Shown: positions 26,120 through 34,074 of the stretch, one piece after another
Layout of the letters: each line of letters starts with the position of its first letter
Position numbering within the stretch: the stretch's first letter is position 1
Source: Ramlibacter albus
GTDB lineage: Bacteria > Pseudomonadota > Gammaproteobacteria > Burkholderiales > Burkholderiaceae_C
NCBI RefSeq assembly: GCF_014297445.1
Contig: NZ_JACORU010000003.1
Coordinates: 1 to 64,000, forward strand
Direction: 5' to 3'
Length of the DNA: 64,000 nucleotides
The notes under the pieces: model-generated
Told to the model about the DNA's origin: nothing
The model's input: only the letters and a program-made list of their open reading frames with translations
Databases searched by the model: none
Made by a program: the position numbers and the translations under genes

Positions 26120-26172
26120 GGGTCGAGCTTATCCTGTTGCCGAGCAGGCCCGGGTTGCTCACACTCGGCCCC

Positions 26173-26988
26173 ATGGAACGCATTCTCAGGCACTCGTGCG
26201 CGTGGGTCGTGGCGTTGCTGCTTGGCGCCTGCGGCGGCGGAGGGGGCGGCACCGTGGCGAGCACTGGCGATGCACCGGCGCCTGTCACCGCCACTGCGAC
26301 GACGCCCACGGCATTGCCCGCCGCAGGCATCTCGCTGCTTTTCATGGGCAACAGCCACAGCTCAGTGAACCAGCTGCCCGCGATGGTCGAAGCGATGGTG
26401 CGCGCGGCGCGGCCCGGCACCACCGTGGTGGCCGCGGAGGCGCCCGGCTGGATGTACCTCGAGGAGCGCTCCGCCGACGCCGCTTCTCTGGCACTGCTGC
26501 GCTCGCGCGCCTGGAGCGCGGTCATCCTGCAGGCGCAGAAGTACAGCACGAGCGGGTTGTTCACGTACTCCACGGACGGCGCGGAAGCATTGATCCGCGA
26601 AACGCGCGCCGTCGGCGCGCTGCCGGTCCTCTTCCCCGAGTGGCCGCGCCTCGGCGTCGATGAAACGCGGCGCATCTACGACCTGCACGTCTCCATCGCG
26701 CAGCGGCGGCCGGCGTGCGTCGCGCCGGTCGGGCAGGCATGGGACCTCGCGCTGGCGCGCCACCCAGGCCTCGTGCTGCATGCGGCGGACGGCAATCACT
26801 CCTCGGCCGCAGGCGCGTTCCTCGCCGCGCTCGTGCTCGCGTCCACGTACACGCGCATGGCGCCGGATGCGGTGCCATTCCTGCCGGGGCTCGGCGTGGA
26901 CGCAACGACGCAGGAGCTGCTGCGCCACGCAGCTGCTGATACCGTCACCTCCATCTCGCCGAGGCAGTGGTGCCCGTCGGATCCCTGA
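26173..26988 (+). CDS. SGNH/GDSL-like hydrolase lipoprotein
   Basis: The 271-residue product has a lipoprotein signal (VVALLLGACGGG). The hydrolase block I appears as FMGNSHSS, and the C-terminal block V as DGNHSSAAG, with candidate Ser, Asp and His residues. It is probably an envelope esterase; the substrate is unknown. The ATG at 26173 is chosen because the lipobox then falls about 18 residues in. Confidence 0.65.
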   Translation: MERILRHSCAWVVALLLGACGGGGGGTVASTGDAPAPVTATATTPTALPAAGISLLFMGNSHSSVNQLPAMVEAMVRAARPGTTVVAAEAPGWMYLEERSADAASLALLRSRAWSAVILQAQKYSTSGLFTYSTDGAEALIRETRAVGALPVLFPEWPRLGVDETRRIYDLHVSIAQRRPACVAPVGQAWDLALARHPGLVLHAADGNHSSAAGAFLAALVLASTYTRMAPDAVPFLPGLGVDATTQELLRHAAADTVTSISPRQWCPSDP

Positions 26989-26991
26989 GCG

Positions 26992-27642
26992 TCACGCGAC
27001 GACGTAGCGCAGCACCGCCAGGAAGTGGCAGCCGCTCGCGGCCAGCACCAGCAGGTGCCACGCGAAGTGCGCGTACGGCACGCGGTCGTCGAAGTGGAAG
27101 ACGATGGCTCCGAGCGTGTAGAGCACGCCGCCCGACACGATGAGCGCGATGCCGTGGGCCGGCATCGCCGTCATGAGCGGTTGCAGCAGGAACACGGCGG
27201 CCCAGCCCAGGCCCATGTACATGGCCGTCGACAGCACCGGGTGCGTGAGGCGGTTGGCGCATTTGGCGACGGTGCCCACCGTCGCCACGAGCCAAACGAT
27301 CCCCAGCAACCAGTACCCCCCCTCTTCGGCCAGCCGTCCCAGCATGAAAGGTGTGTACGTCCCCGCGATGAACAGGAAGATCGCGGCATGGTCCAGCCGG
27401 CGCAGCACGTCCTTGGCGCGGCCGGCCGGCAGCCAGTGGTAGGCCGCGGAGACGGAGAACAGCAGGATCATCGACGCGCAATACACGATCGCCGCCAGCC
27501 CCTGCGGCGCCCCGGCGCGCATCGCGTTCTGGATGAGCTCCGGGCTGTATGCGGCGGCAACCAGTGCGCCGACGCCATGGCTGAGCGTGTTCGCAAGCTC
27601 TTCACCGGCGGTCTGCGGGCGGGAAATCGTTTGCGTCGTCAT
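26992..27642 (-). CDS. Hemolysin III / TrhA family membrane protein (PAQR superfamily)
   Basis: The 216-residue protein has about seven membrane segments and the family residues: ELANTLSHGVGAL at the N-terminus, SAAYHWLP, RRLDHAAIFLFIAGTYTPF and a late HFAWHLLVLAASGCHF. The spaced Ser, Asp and His residues form the zinc-binding hydrolase-like site of PAQR proteins. Bacterial members affect membrane-lipid homeostasis; older haemolysin names are not well supported. Confidence 0.9.
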   Translation of the reverse strand: MTTQTISRPQTAGEELANTLSHGVGALVAAAYSPELIQNAMRAGAPQGLAAIVYCASMILLFSVSAAYHWLPAGRAKDVLRRLDHAAIFLFIAGTYTPFMLGRLAEEGGYWLLGIVWLVATVGTVAKCANRLTHPVLSTAMYMGLGWAAVFLLQPLMTAMPAHGIALIVSGGVLYTLGAIVFHFDDRVPYAHFAWHLLVLAASGCHFLAVLRYVVA

Positions 27643-27837
27643 GCAGCCATGGTGGCCGCAACCCTGCGCGCCACGTGTCGGCAGCGTCAGGCGGAAATCG
27701 TGTCTGCGCGCCTTGCGAGCACGAGCGCAATGCCCTACGGCTCGCCCGCAGCGGCCTACAGCCGTGCAGGCCGATGGCCTCTAGCGTACGGTCGCGCAGG
27801 GGCGTGAAATGACTGCATGCAACCCCGGAGGTATCCC

Positions 27838-28281
27838 ATGAAGAAGTTCATCCTCACCGCCCTTGCCGCAGGCGCCCTCGCCGCCGGCACCGCCGCGCAG
27901 GCCCAGGACATCGGCTCGATCATCGGCAGCATCTTCGGCGTGCCGAGCTACTCGTACGGCGCGACGCCGGCCACGGTGGCGCAGGTCTACACCGACCAGT
28001 ACGGCCGCCGCTTCTACTACGACCAGTACGGCCGCCAGGTCTACATGCAGGACCAGCAGCAGCAGCGCATCGTCGGCTACGACAGCTGGGGGCGCCCGGT
28101 CTACGGCAGCACCTACGGCTACGGCACGAACACGCAGCAGATCGTCGGCTACGACAGCTGGGGCCGCCCGATCTACGGCAACTCGGGCACGTACGCCTAC
28201 GGCGGCGCGTACTCGGACCGCGACCGCGACGGCGTGCCGGACGCGTACGACCGTTACCCGGACAATCCGCGCTACCGGTAA
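27838..28281 (+). CDS. Small exported Tyr-rich repeat protein with Ca-binding-like tail
   Basis: The 147-residue product has a signal peptide (ALAAGALAAGTAAQAQ), then Tyr/Gln-rich repeats: two copies of a DQYGR unit and two of a longer IVGYDSWGRP unit. It ends with DRDRDGVPDAYDRYPDNP, which follows the Asp pattern of thrombospondin type-3 calcium repeats. A perfect GGAGG precedes the ATG. The family is unknown; an envelope or surface protein is likely. It is 21 bases upstream of the exported methyltransferase-like gene. Confidence 0.75.
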   Translation: MKKFILTALAAGALAAGTAAQAQDIGSIIGSIFGVPSYSYGATPATVAQVYTDQYGRRFYYDQYGRQVYMQDQQQQRIVGYDSWGRPVYGSTYGYGTNTQQIVGYDSWGRPIYGNSGTYAYGGAYSDRDRDGVPDAYDRYPDNPRYR

Positions 28282-28302
28282 TCTGGTAGGCTGCCTCGCG
28301 CC

Positions 28303-28854
28303 ATGCGACGCAGCCTGCTCACCCTGATTGCCCTGATTGCCGCGACCCTTCTTGCGCCCGCGTTCGTGCGGGCGCAGGAAGAGGTGCCCTTCATCACCAC
28401 GCCCGACAACGTCACGCTCGAGATGCTGCGCATCGCCAAGGTCGGGGCGGGCGACCACGTCATCGACCTCGGCTCGGGCGACGGGCGCATCGTCATCACG
28501 GCCGCGAAGCGCTTCGGCGCGACGGGCCTCGGCGTGGAGATCGTGCCCGACCTCGTCAAGCAGAGCCTCGACAACGCGCGCAAGGCCGGTGTCGAGGGCA
28601 AGGTGGACTTTCGCGTGCAGGACCTCTTCGCGACCGACCTGTCCCAGGCGACCGTGATCACGATGTACCTGCTGCCCGAGGTCAACATGCAGCTGCGCCC
28701 GCGCCTGCAGAAGCTCAAGCCCGGCACGCGCATCGTGTCGCACGATTGGGACATGGGGGACTGGAAGCCGGATGCGACGGTGGAGGTGGATGTGCCGGAC
28801 AAGAAGGTCGGGCTGGAGAAGAAGAGCAGGATCCACCTGTGGGTGGTGCGCTAG
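28303..28854 (+). CDS. SAM-dependent methyltransferase-like protein with a signal peptide
   Basis: The 183-residue product opens with a convincing Sec signal (LLTLIALIAATLLAPAFVRAQ) followed by a class I methyltransferase fold. The SAM loop VIDLGSGDGRIV and acidic GVEIVPD are intact, and the post-loop motif LDNARKAGVEGKV is present. An exported SAM enzyme is odd because SAM is cytosolic. It may stay membrane anchored facing inside, or have another cofactor or role. It follows the Tyr-rich repeat protein and may be co-expressed. Confidence 0.8.
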   Translation: MRRSLLTLIALIAATLLAPAFVRAQEEVPFITTPDNVTLEMLRIAKVGAGDHVIDLGSGDGRIVITAAKRFGATGLGVEIVPDLVKQSLDNARKAGVEGKVDFRVQDLFATDLSQATVITMYLLPEVNMQLRPRLQKLKPGTRIVSHDWDMGDWKPDATVEVDVPDKKVGLEKKSRIHLWVVR

Positions 28855-29072
28855 ACCTCCGACATCCCGTCGAGCTGTTCAATATCCGCCTTGGCGCGGT
28901 CCAGCGACTGCCGCGCGCCGCCGCCGGCCCACTTAGGCAGCTTGGGGTCGCGCTCGAGCGTGCCCATCTTGAGGAAGCGCTCCTTGTAGAAGATCTTGTA
29001 GCCCGCCGCGTCGTACTCGATGCGGTAGGTGAGCTGCCTGCCGGTGCTGCGCGTGTGGAACGCCGTTTCCAT
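28851..29072 (-). CDS. Small hypothetical protein
   Basis: The 73-residue product (METAFHTRSTGRQLTYRIEYDAAG at its start) has a strand-rich N-terminal half and an acidic helical C-terminus. It converges with the methyltransferase gene, overlapping four bases. The ATG at 29072 is preferred to a TTG six bases upstream. No family or RBS is recognised; its codon use is normal for this DNA. Confidence 0.5.
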   Translation of the reverse strand: METAFHTRSTGRQLTYRIEYDAAGYKIFYKERFLKMGTLERDPKLPKWAGGGARQSLDRAKADIEQLDGMSEV

Positions 29073-29090
29073 TCCCAAAAGATAACCGAA

Positions 29091-29459
29091 CTACAGCCGC
29101 TTCAGCGTGGCGATCGACGGCGCCGAGAACGGCTCGTGCCCGTCGACGGACCAGAACTCCAGCTGCGCCAGCTGGCCGCGCGATTGCCACAGCGTGACGC
29201 CGGTGATGCCTTCCTCGTCGTCGGTGCCGGTGAACGATGCGATGCGCCTGCCCTGCGCGTCGGCAGCGGGGCGGCGGAAGAACACGGTCGGGCATTCGCC
29301 GCAGCCGCAGCGGCCGACCACACGAAGCGCCGAGATGTGCGAGGCGATCCCGGGCGGCGCGCCGCGCAGCAGCTCCTCGACGAGCGCGCGCTCTTCCCAC
29401 GTGAGGGGCCGCTCGGGCTCTTCCACGAACTTCGGGATGCCTTCGGCCGGGTGGTCCAT
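29091..29459 (-). CDS. Small cytosolic hypothetical protein with a Cys cluster
   Basis: The 122-residue product has no signal peptide. A central CGCGECPTVFF could bind metal or form a redox site. A helical N-terminus (LTWEERALVEELLRG) precedes it, and the C-terminus predicts beta strands (LEFWSVDGHEPFSAPS). The gene lies four bases downstream of the dehalogenase-like SDR gene and is likely co-transcribed with it. Confidence 0.6.
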   Translation of the reverse strand: MDHPAEGIPKFVEEPERPLTWEERALVEELLRGAPPGIASHISALRVVGRCGCGECPTVFFRRPAADAQGRRIASFTGTDDEEGITGVTLWQSRGQLAQLEFWSVDGHEPFSAPSIATLKRL

Positions 29460-29463
29460 CGCG

Positions 29464-30156
29464 TCAGCGCGTCACCCAGCCGCCGGAGACGGGAAACACC
29501 TGGCCGACGAAGCAGTTGGCCACATCGCTGCACAGGTACGCGGCGAAAGCGGCGTCCTCCTGCGCGCTCACGAGGCGGCCCAGCGGCATCTCGCGCTTGA
29601 TGCGCTCCTGGAACTTCGGGTTGGCCTGCACTTCCGGAGGAAAGTACGTCGGGTTGTCGACGAGGTTCTGCGCGATGGCGTTCACCTGGATGTTGTGTGG
29701 GGCGAGCTCGACACCGGCGGATTGCACCCACGCGAGTTGCGCGCCGCGCGCGGCGCTGTAGCTGGTGGTGCGCTTCTGGCCGCGCAGGGCCGCGGCACTG
29801 CCCATCATCAGGATCTTGCCCGAGCGGCGTTCGATCATCTGCGGCAGCACGGCACGTGCGAGGCGCGGGATCGGGTCGACGAGGTGCGCGAAAACGGCAC
29901 GCCACTCCTCGTCCGGCGACTCCTCCGCGCGCGTGGATGGCGCCGGATAGGCGAGGTGCATCACCAGCACGTCCACCACACCGGCTTCACGCACGACGCG
30001 TCCGGCGGCCTCGGGTTCCGCCAACGGCTGCTCGTCGCGGATCACTATGGCGCCGAGCTTGCCGAACTGCTCGCACAACGCAGGGCCCATGAACTCGCCG
30101 GCCTGCGTGACGAGGATGCGCCTGCCGGTGAGCGTGAACGGAGTGGAGGTGTCCAT
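29464..30156 (-). CDS. SDR-superfamily protein with halohydrin-dehalogenase motifs
   Basis: The 230-residue Rossmann-fold protein lacks the usual Gly-rich NAD(P) loop; instead Thr17-x4-Phe22 follows strand one. The catalytic residues are Ser120, Tyr133 and Arg137, that is S-x12-Y-x3-R, not the Y-x3-K of oxidoreductases. Both features define halohydrin dehalogenases (HheC-like), which make epoxides from halohydrins and open them with azide or cyanide. After the active site a YFPPE segment and NPKFQERIKREMPLGRL also resemble HheC. One deviation is Met23 where HheC has Gly. An unrecognised divergent SDR is the alternative. Confidence 0.7.
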   Translation of the reverse strand: MDTSTPFTLTGRRILVTQAGEFMGPALCEQFGKLGAIVIRDEQPLAEPEAAGRVVREAGVVDVLVMHLAYPAPSTRAEESPDEEWRAVFAHLVDPIPRLARAVLPQMIERRSGKILMMGSAAALRGQKRTTSYSAARGAQLAWVQSAGVELAPHNIQVNAIAQNLVDNPTYFPPEVQANPKFQERIKREMPLGRLVSAQEDAAFAAYLCSDVANCFVGQVFPVSGGWVTR

Positions 30157-30194
30157 GGAGCGGCATTTTGCAACGCGCTCCATGGGCCTGCTCG

Positions 30195-30428
30195 TCAGCG
30201 TGGCTTGTCGCTGCCCGGCTTCTCCGAGCGCTCGACGCGGTCGTCGTTGGTGGTGCTGCGCACGCCCTTGAGGTGCATCTCGACGTCGCTGGCGCTGTCG
30301 CCCACCGCCTCGACGGCTTCTCGCAGCAGCTGGTGCGTCACGTTGAGCTTCTTCACCCAGCTTTCGCAGGCTGCCTTGTCGTTGAGGTTGATGCGGTCGG
30401 AAGCGTCGTTGCGTTTCTGCTGGTCCAT
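30195..30428 (-). CDS. DUF3606 protein
   Basis: The 77-residue product matches DUF3606: RINLNDKAACESWVKKLNV followed by LLREAVEAVGDSASDVEMHL. These small soluble proteins are widespread in Burkholderiales and Rhizobiales and often stress-induced; the function is unknown. It lies 38 bases upstream of the dehalogenase-like gene on the same strand. Confidence 0.85.
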   Translation of the reverse strand: MDQQKRNDASDRINLNDKAACESWVKKLNVTHQLLREAVEAVGDSASDVEMHLKGVRSTTNDDRVERSEKPGSDKPR

Positions 30429-30493
30429 GGCTTCGCTCCTGGGAACGCATCAAGCGTAGCGCGCAGCGGCGGCGCTGCGTGTAGGCGCGAGCC

Positions 30494-30973
30494 TCAGCCC
30501 CGCCGCGCCTTCTCGATCTTCGCGATGTCGATCTTGCCCATCTCCATCATCGCCTCGAACGCGCGCTTGGCCGCTGCACGGTCCGGGTCGGAGATCGCCT
30601 CCATCAGCGCGCGCGGCGTGATCTGCCACGACAGGCCCCACTTGTCCTTGCACCAGCCGCACGCGCTGGCCTGGCCGCCGTTGGAGATGATCGCGTTCCA
30701 GAGGCGGTCCGTCTCCTCCTGGTCCTCCGTGGAAATCTGGAACGAGAACGCCTCGCTGTGCTTGAACTGCGGCCCGCCGTTGAGGCCCAGGCACGGGATG
30801 CCGGCGACGGTGAACTCCACGGTCAGCACGTTGCCCTCCTTGCCGGAAGGGTAGTCGCCGGGCGCGCGGTGCACCGCGCCGACCTTGCTGTCTGGGAAAA
30901 TTTTCGCGTAGAACTGCGCGGCTTCCAGCGCGTCGCGTTCGTACCAGAGACAGACGGTGTTCTTGCTTGGCAT
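30494..30973 (-). CDS. VOC-family protein (PhnB / 3-demethylubiquinone methyltransferase-like)
   Basis: The 159-residue product has the PhnB-like VOC fold: NTVCLWYERDALEAAQFYAKIFPDS at the start and CGWCKDKWGLSWQITP in the second module. It is cytosolic; the substrate is unknown. The ATG at 30973 is chosen because AAGGAG lies six bases before it; an ATG at 30991 overlaps the sigma-factor stop but would place that RBS inside the gene. It is the last gene of the ECF42 operon. Confidence 0.85.
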   Translation of the reverse strand: MPSKNTVCLWYERDALEAAQFYAKIFPDSKVGAVHRAPGDYPSGKEGNVLTVEFTVAGIPCLGLNGGPQFKHSEAFSFQISTEDQEETDRLWNAIISNGGQASACGWCKDKWGLSWQITPRALMEAISDPDRAAAKRAFEAMMEMGKIDIAKIEKARRG

Positions 30974-30987
30974 ATCGCTCTCCTTGT

Positions 30988-32262
30988 TCATCGAGTCGTC
31001 ATTTCACTTGCCCTGCGCGAAAGGAATTCCTTTTCGCGCTCGTTGTTCGCCATTGCGGCCGCCCGCATGAATTCCGCACGGGCCTCGGCGTGCCTGCCGA
31101 GTTTGGCCAGCAGGTCGCCGCGCACGCTCGGCAGCCAGTGGTAGGCCGTGAGCGATTTTTCCTGCATCAGCGTGTCGACGATCGCGAGGCCCGCCGCGGG
31201 TCCGTCGGCCATCGACACGGCCACTGCACGATTGAGATGCACCACGGGTGAGGGCTGCAGCAACGCCAGCTGCGCATACAGCGCCGCGATGCGCCGCCAG
31301 TCCGTGGCGTCCACCGAGCCCGCGCGTGCGTGGCACGCGGCAATCGCCGCCTGCAACTGGTACGGGCCGGGCGTGTGTGTCAACGCTTCGGCGCGCTCCA
31401 GCGCATGAAGCCCGCGACGGATCAGCAGGTGGTCCCAGCGGCCGCGGTCCTGGTCCGCGAGCAGCACCGGCCGGCCCTTCGCATCGGTGCGCGCGTTCAT
31501 GCGCGACGCCTGCAGCTCCATCAGCGCGACGAGGCCATGCACTTCCGGCTCGTTGCTCGCGAGTTCCGCGAGGATGCGGCCCAGGCGAATCGCCTCCTGC
31601 GCGAGCGACGGCCGCATCCAGTCCTCGCCGCTCGTGGCGGTGTAGCCCTCGTTGAACACGAGGTAGATCACCTCCAGCACCGACGCCAGCCGCTCGCCCA
31701 GCTGCTCGCCGCGCGGCACCTCGAACGGCACCTTCGCTTCGCTCAACGTCTTCTTCGCCCGCACGATGCGCTGCGCGATGGTCGGCTCCGGCACGAGGAA
31801 GGCCCGCGCGATCTCACCCGTCGTGAGGCCGCCCAGCAGCTTGAGCGTGAGTGCCACGCGCGCTTCGGTGGACAGGACGGGGTGGCACGCGGTGAAGATC
31901 AGCCGCAGCAGGTCGTCGCCGATGTCGTCCTGCCGCGCGGCGTCGAGCGCGTCCACGAAGTCCGGCACGATCAGCGCCTCCTGCGCTTCGAGGTCATGGC
32001 CGATCTCCTCGTGCTTTTCCGCCTGCATCTTCTGGTGCCGCAAGTGGTCGAGCGCGCGGCGCTTGGCGGCGGTCATCAGCCACGCGCCGGCATTGCGCGG
32101 CACGCCCTCGGTCGGCCAATGCTCCAGCGCGGACACCAGCGCATCCTGCGCCAGTTCCTCGGCCACGCCCACGTCCCGCACCATGCGCGCAACGACGGCA
32201 ACGACCTTGGCCGACTCGATCCGCCACACGGCGGCGATCGCCTGATGCGTGGCGGAATGCAT
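30988..32262 (-). CDS. ECF42-type RNA polymerase sigma factor with C-terminal TPR-like domain
   Basis: The 424-residue product has sigma region 2 (VAEELAQDALVSALEHWP, with AWLMTAAKRRALDHLR) and region 4 (TTGEIARAFLVPEPTIAQRIVRAKK), followed by about 220 residues of helical repeats (SVLEVIYLVFNEGYTATSG onward), the DUF6596/TPR extension that defines ECF42. No anti-sigma gene is present; the extension is thought to control activity. Its neighbours are DGPF/YCII proteins, the standard ECF42 context. Confidence 0.93.
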   Translation of the reverse strand: MHSATHQAIAAVWRIESAKVVAVVARMVRDVGVAEELAQDALVSALEHWPTEGVPRNAGAWLMTAAKRRALDHLRHQKMQAEKHEEIGHDLEAQEALIVPDFVDALDAARQDDIGDDLLRLIFTACHPVLSTEARVALTLKLLGGLTTGEIARAFLVPEPTIAQRIVRAKKTLSEAKVPFEVPRGEQLGERLASVLEVIYLVFNEGYTATSGEDWMRPSLAQEAIRLGRILAELASNEPEVHGLVALMELQASRMNARTDAKGRPVLLADQDRGRWDHLLIRRGLHALERAEALTHTPGPYQLQAAIAACHARAGSVDATDWRRIAALYAQLALLQPSPVVHLNRAVAVSMADGPAAGLAIVDTLMQEKSLTAYHWLPSVRGDLLAKLGRHAEARAEFMRAAAMANNEREKEFLSRRASEMTTR

Positions 32263-32268
32263 GTGGCC

Positions 32269-32682
32269 CTACGCTTGCGGAGGGGCCGCGTTCGGGTCCA
32301 TCCACATCACTTCCCAGACGTGGCCGTCAAGGTCCTCGAAGCCGTGGCCGTACATGAACCCGTGGTCCTGCACCGGGTTGGGCGCGCTGCCGCCGGCGGC
32401 GATGGCCTTGCGCACGAGTTCGTCTACCTCCTCGCGGCTCTCGCACGAGAGGCAGATCAACACCTCCGTGTTCTTCTTCGCATCCGAGATCGGCTTCTTC
32501 GTGAAGCCCTGGAAAAAGGGCTCGACCAGCAGCATCGCGTAGCTGGCGCCGTCATTGATCACCATGCAGGCGCCCTGCTCGTTGGTGAACTGCGGGTTGA
32601 AGCCGAAGCCGAGGCTCTCGAAGAAGGCCTTGCTCCTGGGCAGGTCCTTCACGGGCAGGTTGATGAAGATCTGGCGCGGCAT
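32269..32682 (-). CDS. VOC-family (glyoxalase/bleomycin-resistance-like) protein
   Basis: The 137-residue product contains two VOC half-modules: QIFINLPVKDLPRSKAFFESLGF and DHGFMYGHGFEDLDGHVWEVMWM with a metal-ligand-like His and Glu. Members act as lyases, dioxygenases or binding proteins; the substrate is unknown. It lies six bases upstream of the sigma factor gene in the same operon. Confidence 0.88.
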   Translation of the reverse strand: MPRQIFINLPVKDLPRSKAFFESLGFGFNPQFTNEQGACMVINDGASYAMLLVEPFFQGFTKKPISDAKKNTEVLICLSCESREEVDELVRKAIAAGGSAPNPVQDHGFMYGHGFEDLDGHVWEVMWMDPNAAPPQA

Positions 32683-32695
32683 GTCTTTCGTCCTT

Positions 32696-33127
32696 TCAGG
32701 CGTGGTACCGCAGCTCGGCTTCGAGGCGGTCGAAGTTCTGTTCGTTGGCGGGCACGCAGACGGGTGCGAACTGGTCGCGCACCTGCGCGTTTTCGAACCG
32801 CTGCTGCCAGGTGATGCGCGTGCCGGCGCCCTCTTCGGCAAGGTCCATCGTGAGCACGAAGTGCGGCGCGTTCACCTCCACGACGACGCGCGACGGCTTC
32901 ACGATCTCGAGGAAGCGCGACTGGTTCCTGTACGTCTTGCCGTCCGGCCCGGTCATCACGTGCCTCCACGCGCCGCCTTCGCGGAACTCGTGCACCTGGA
33001 AGTCGTTGGTGAAGCCCGCCGGGCCCCACCACCGCTCGCAGCGTTTGCCGTCCGCAATGGCGGCGAAGACCTGCTCGCGCGTGAACGGCACCACCCGCGT
33101 GCTCACGATGTCTCTCGGGTCGCCCAT
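32696..33127 (-). CDS. SRPBCC / AHSA1-like domain protein
   Basis: The 143-residue product is a START-like hydrophobic-pocket protein: the family start TREQVFAAIADGKRCERWWGP and the C-terminal GTRITWQQRFENAQVRDQ are clear. It may bind a small hydrophobic ligand or assist stress responses. The start shares one base with the preceding YCII stop (TGATG). It is a usual companion of ECF42 sigma factors. Confidence 0.88.
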   Translation of the reverse strand: MGDPRDIVSTRVVPFTREQVFAAIADGKRCERWWGPAGFTNDFQVHEFREGGAWRHVMTGPDGKTYRNQSRFLEIVKPSRVVVEVNAPHFVLTMDLAEEGAGTRITWQQRFENAQVRDQFAPVCVPANEQNFDRLEAELRYHA

Positions 33128-33552
33128 CACTGCATCCCCATGTCCTTGAACTTCTGGATCTCCGAATCGGGCGCAATGCCCTCGAAGTCTTCCATGTCGT
33201 AGAGCTGCCGCACCTCGATCTCGGCCGGCTTGTTGAAGCCCACCGGGTTGGGGAAGCGGCGCGTCCACTCCAGCGCCTCTTCGCGGCTGCGCACCTGGAT
33301 GAGCGTGTAGCCGGCGATCAGCTCCTTGCTTTCCGCGAAGGGCCCGTCGATGACGGTGCGGCTGTCGTCGGTGCCGTAGCGGATGCGCCAGCCCTTGCTG
33401 CTGGGGTGCAGGCCCGAGCCGTCGAGCAGCGCGCCGGCCTTGGCCAGCTCCTCGTGCCAGACGCGCATGGCCTCGAACATCTTCGGGCTGTCCTCGGGCC
33501 AGCGGCCGGCTTCGGAATCGGGCGTGGCCTTCACGATGATCATGAATCGCAT
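33127..33552 (-). CDS. YCII/DGPF-domain protein
   Basis: The 141-residue product has the dimeric YCII fold with the hallmark VIDGPFAESKELIAGY and N-terminal MRFMIIVKATPDSEAG. The ATG at 33552 follows AAGGAG, which decides it over an earlier in-frame codon. It is the first gene of the five-gene ECF42 operon, directly behind the candidate sigma promoter. The biochemical role of DGPF proteins is not settled. Confidence 0.9.
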   Translation of the reverse strand: MRFMIIVKATPDSEAGRWPEDSPKMFEAMRVWHEELAKAGALLDGSGLHPSSKGWRIRYGTDDSRTVIDGPFAESKELIAGYTLIQVRSREEALEWTRRFPNPVGFNKPAEIEVRQLYDMEDFEGIAPDSEIQKFKDMGMQ

Positions 33553-33576
33553 GGTGATGCTCCTTTCACTCTCCAC

Positions 33577-33603
33577 GACGATCCAGCCTTGCCGTTTTCG
33601 ACA
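33577..33603 (-). promoter_or_regulatory. Candidate ECF42-dependent promoter
   Basis: On the minus strand TGTCGA (33603-33598) is followed after 17 bases by CGTC (33580-33577). From memory, published ECF42 promoters carry TGTCGA at -35 and a CG-T/A-C element at -10. The site stands about 25 bases ahead of the YCII start and would make the operon autoregulated by its own sigma factor. Confidence 0.5.
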
Positions 33604-33623
33604 AGGCCCGGCTACTTACGTCG

Positions 33624-33977
33624 TTACGTATAGCAGGGTCCGGTCTCCCGGACCTCGACCGTCGCCCACTGCGCGGCCGGGCACGCTCGTGCAATGGCCA
33701 GTGCCTCGTCCTTCGTGCGGACGTCGAGCAGGAAAAAGCCGCCGATCATTTCCTTGGCCTCGGCGAACGGCCCGTCCATGACCTTCGCACCGCCGCCGCG
33801 CACCTGCACGCGCGTTGCCTTGGCATGGCCCTGGAGCGACTCCACCGCCAGCAGAACGCCGCGCTGCTTCAGCTCGTCGCTGAAGGCAACCATGCGGCCG
33901 TAGACGTCTTCGCCCTCGGCCTGCGTGCGCGTGCCGCGCTGGGCGGGGTCCTCGTAGATGAGCAGCATGAACGGCAT
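33624..33977 (-). CDS. Second YCII/DGPF-domain protein
   Basis: The 117-residue product has the YCII start PFMLLIYEDPAQRG and the motif VMDGPFAEAKEMIGGFFLL. It lies upstream of the candidate ECF42 promoter and may form a separate short transcript or read into the operon. It is divergent from the antiporter-like gene. The intergenic stretch to 34075 shows no clear ECF42 site. Confidence 0.88.
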   Translation of the reverse strand: MPFMLLIYEDPAQRGTRTQAEGEDVYGRMVAFSDELKQRGVLLAVESLQGHAKATRVQVRGGGAKVMDGPFAEAKEMIGGFFLLDVRTKDEALAIARACPAAQWATVEVRETGPCYT

Positions 33978-34074
33978 GGGGGCATCATATTTGGTAATCT
34001 CGACGCGGGTGGCGCCGCATCCCGCGCGCGCCAGGTTCATGCGCAGGTCGGGCCGCCGCGCGGAGCCGCCCTGC

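Noticed and set aside
33978..34074. A second ECF42 promoter ahead of the upstream DGPF gene
   Set aside because: CGTCGA is present but no fitting -10 follows at 16-17 bases, so the match is not better than chance.
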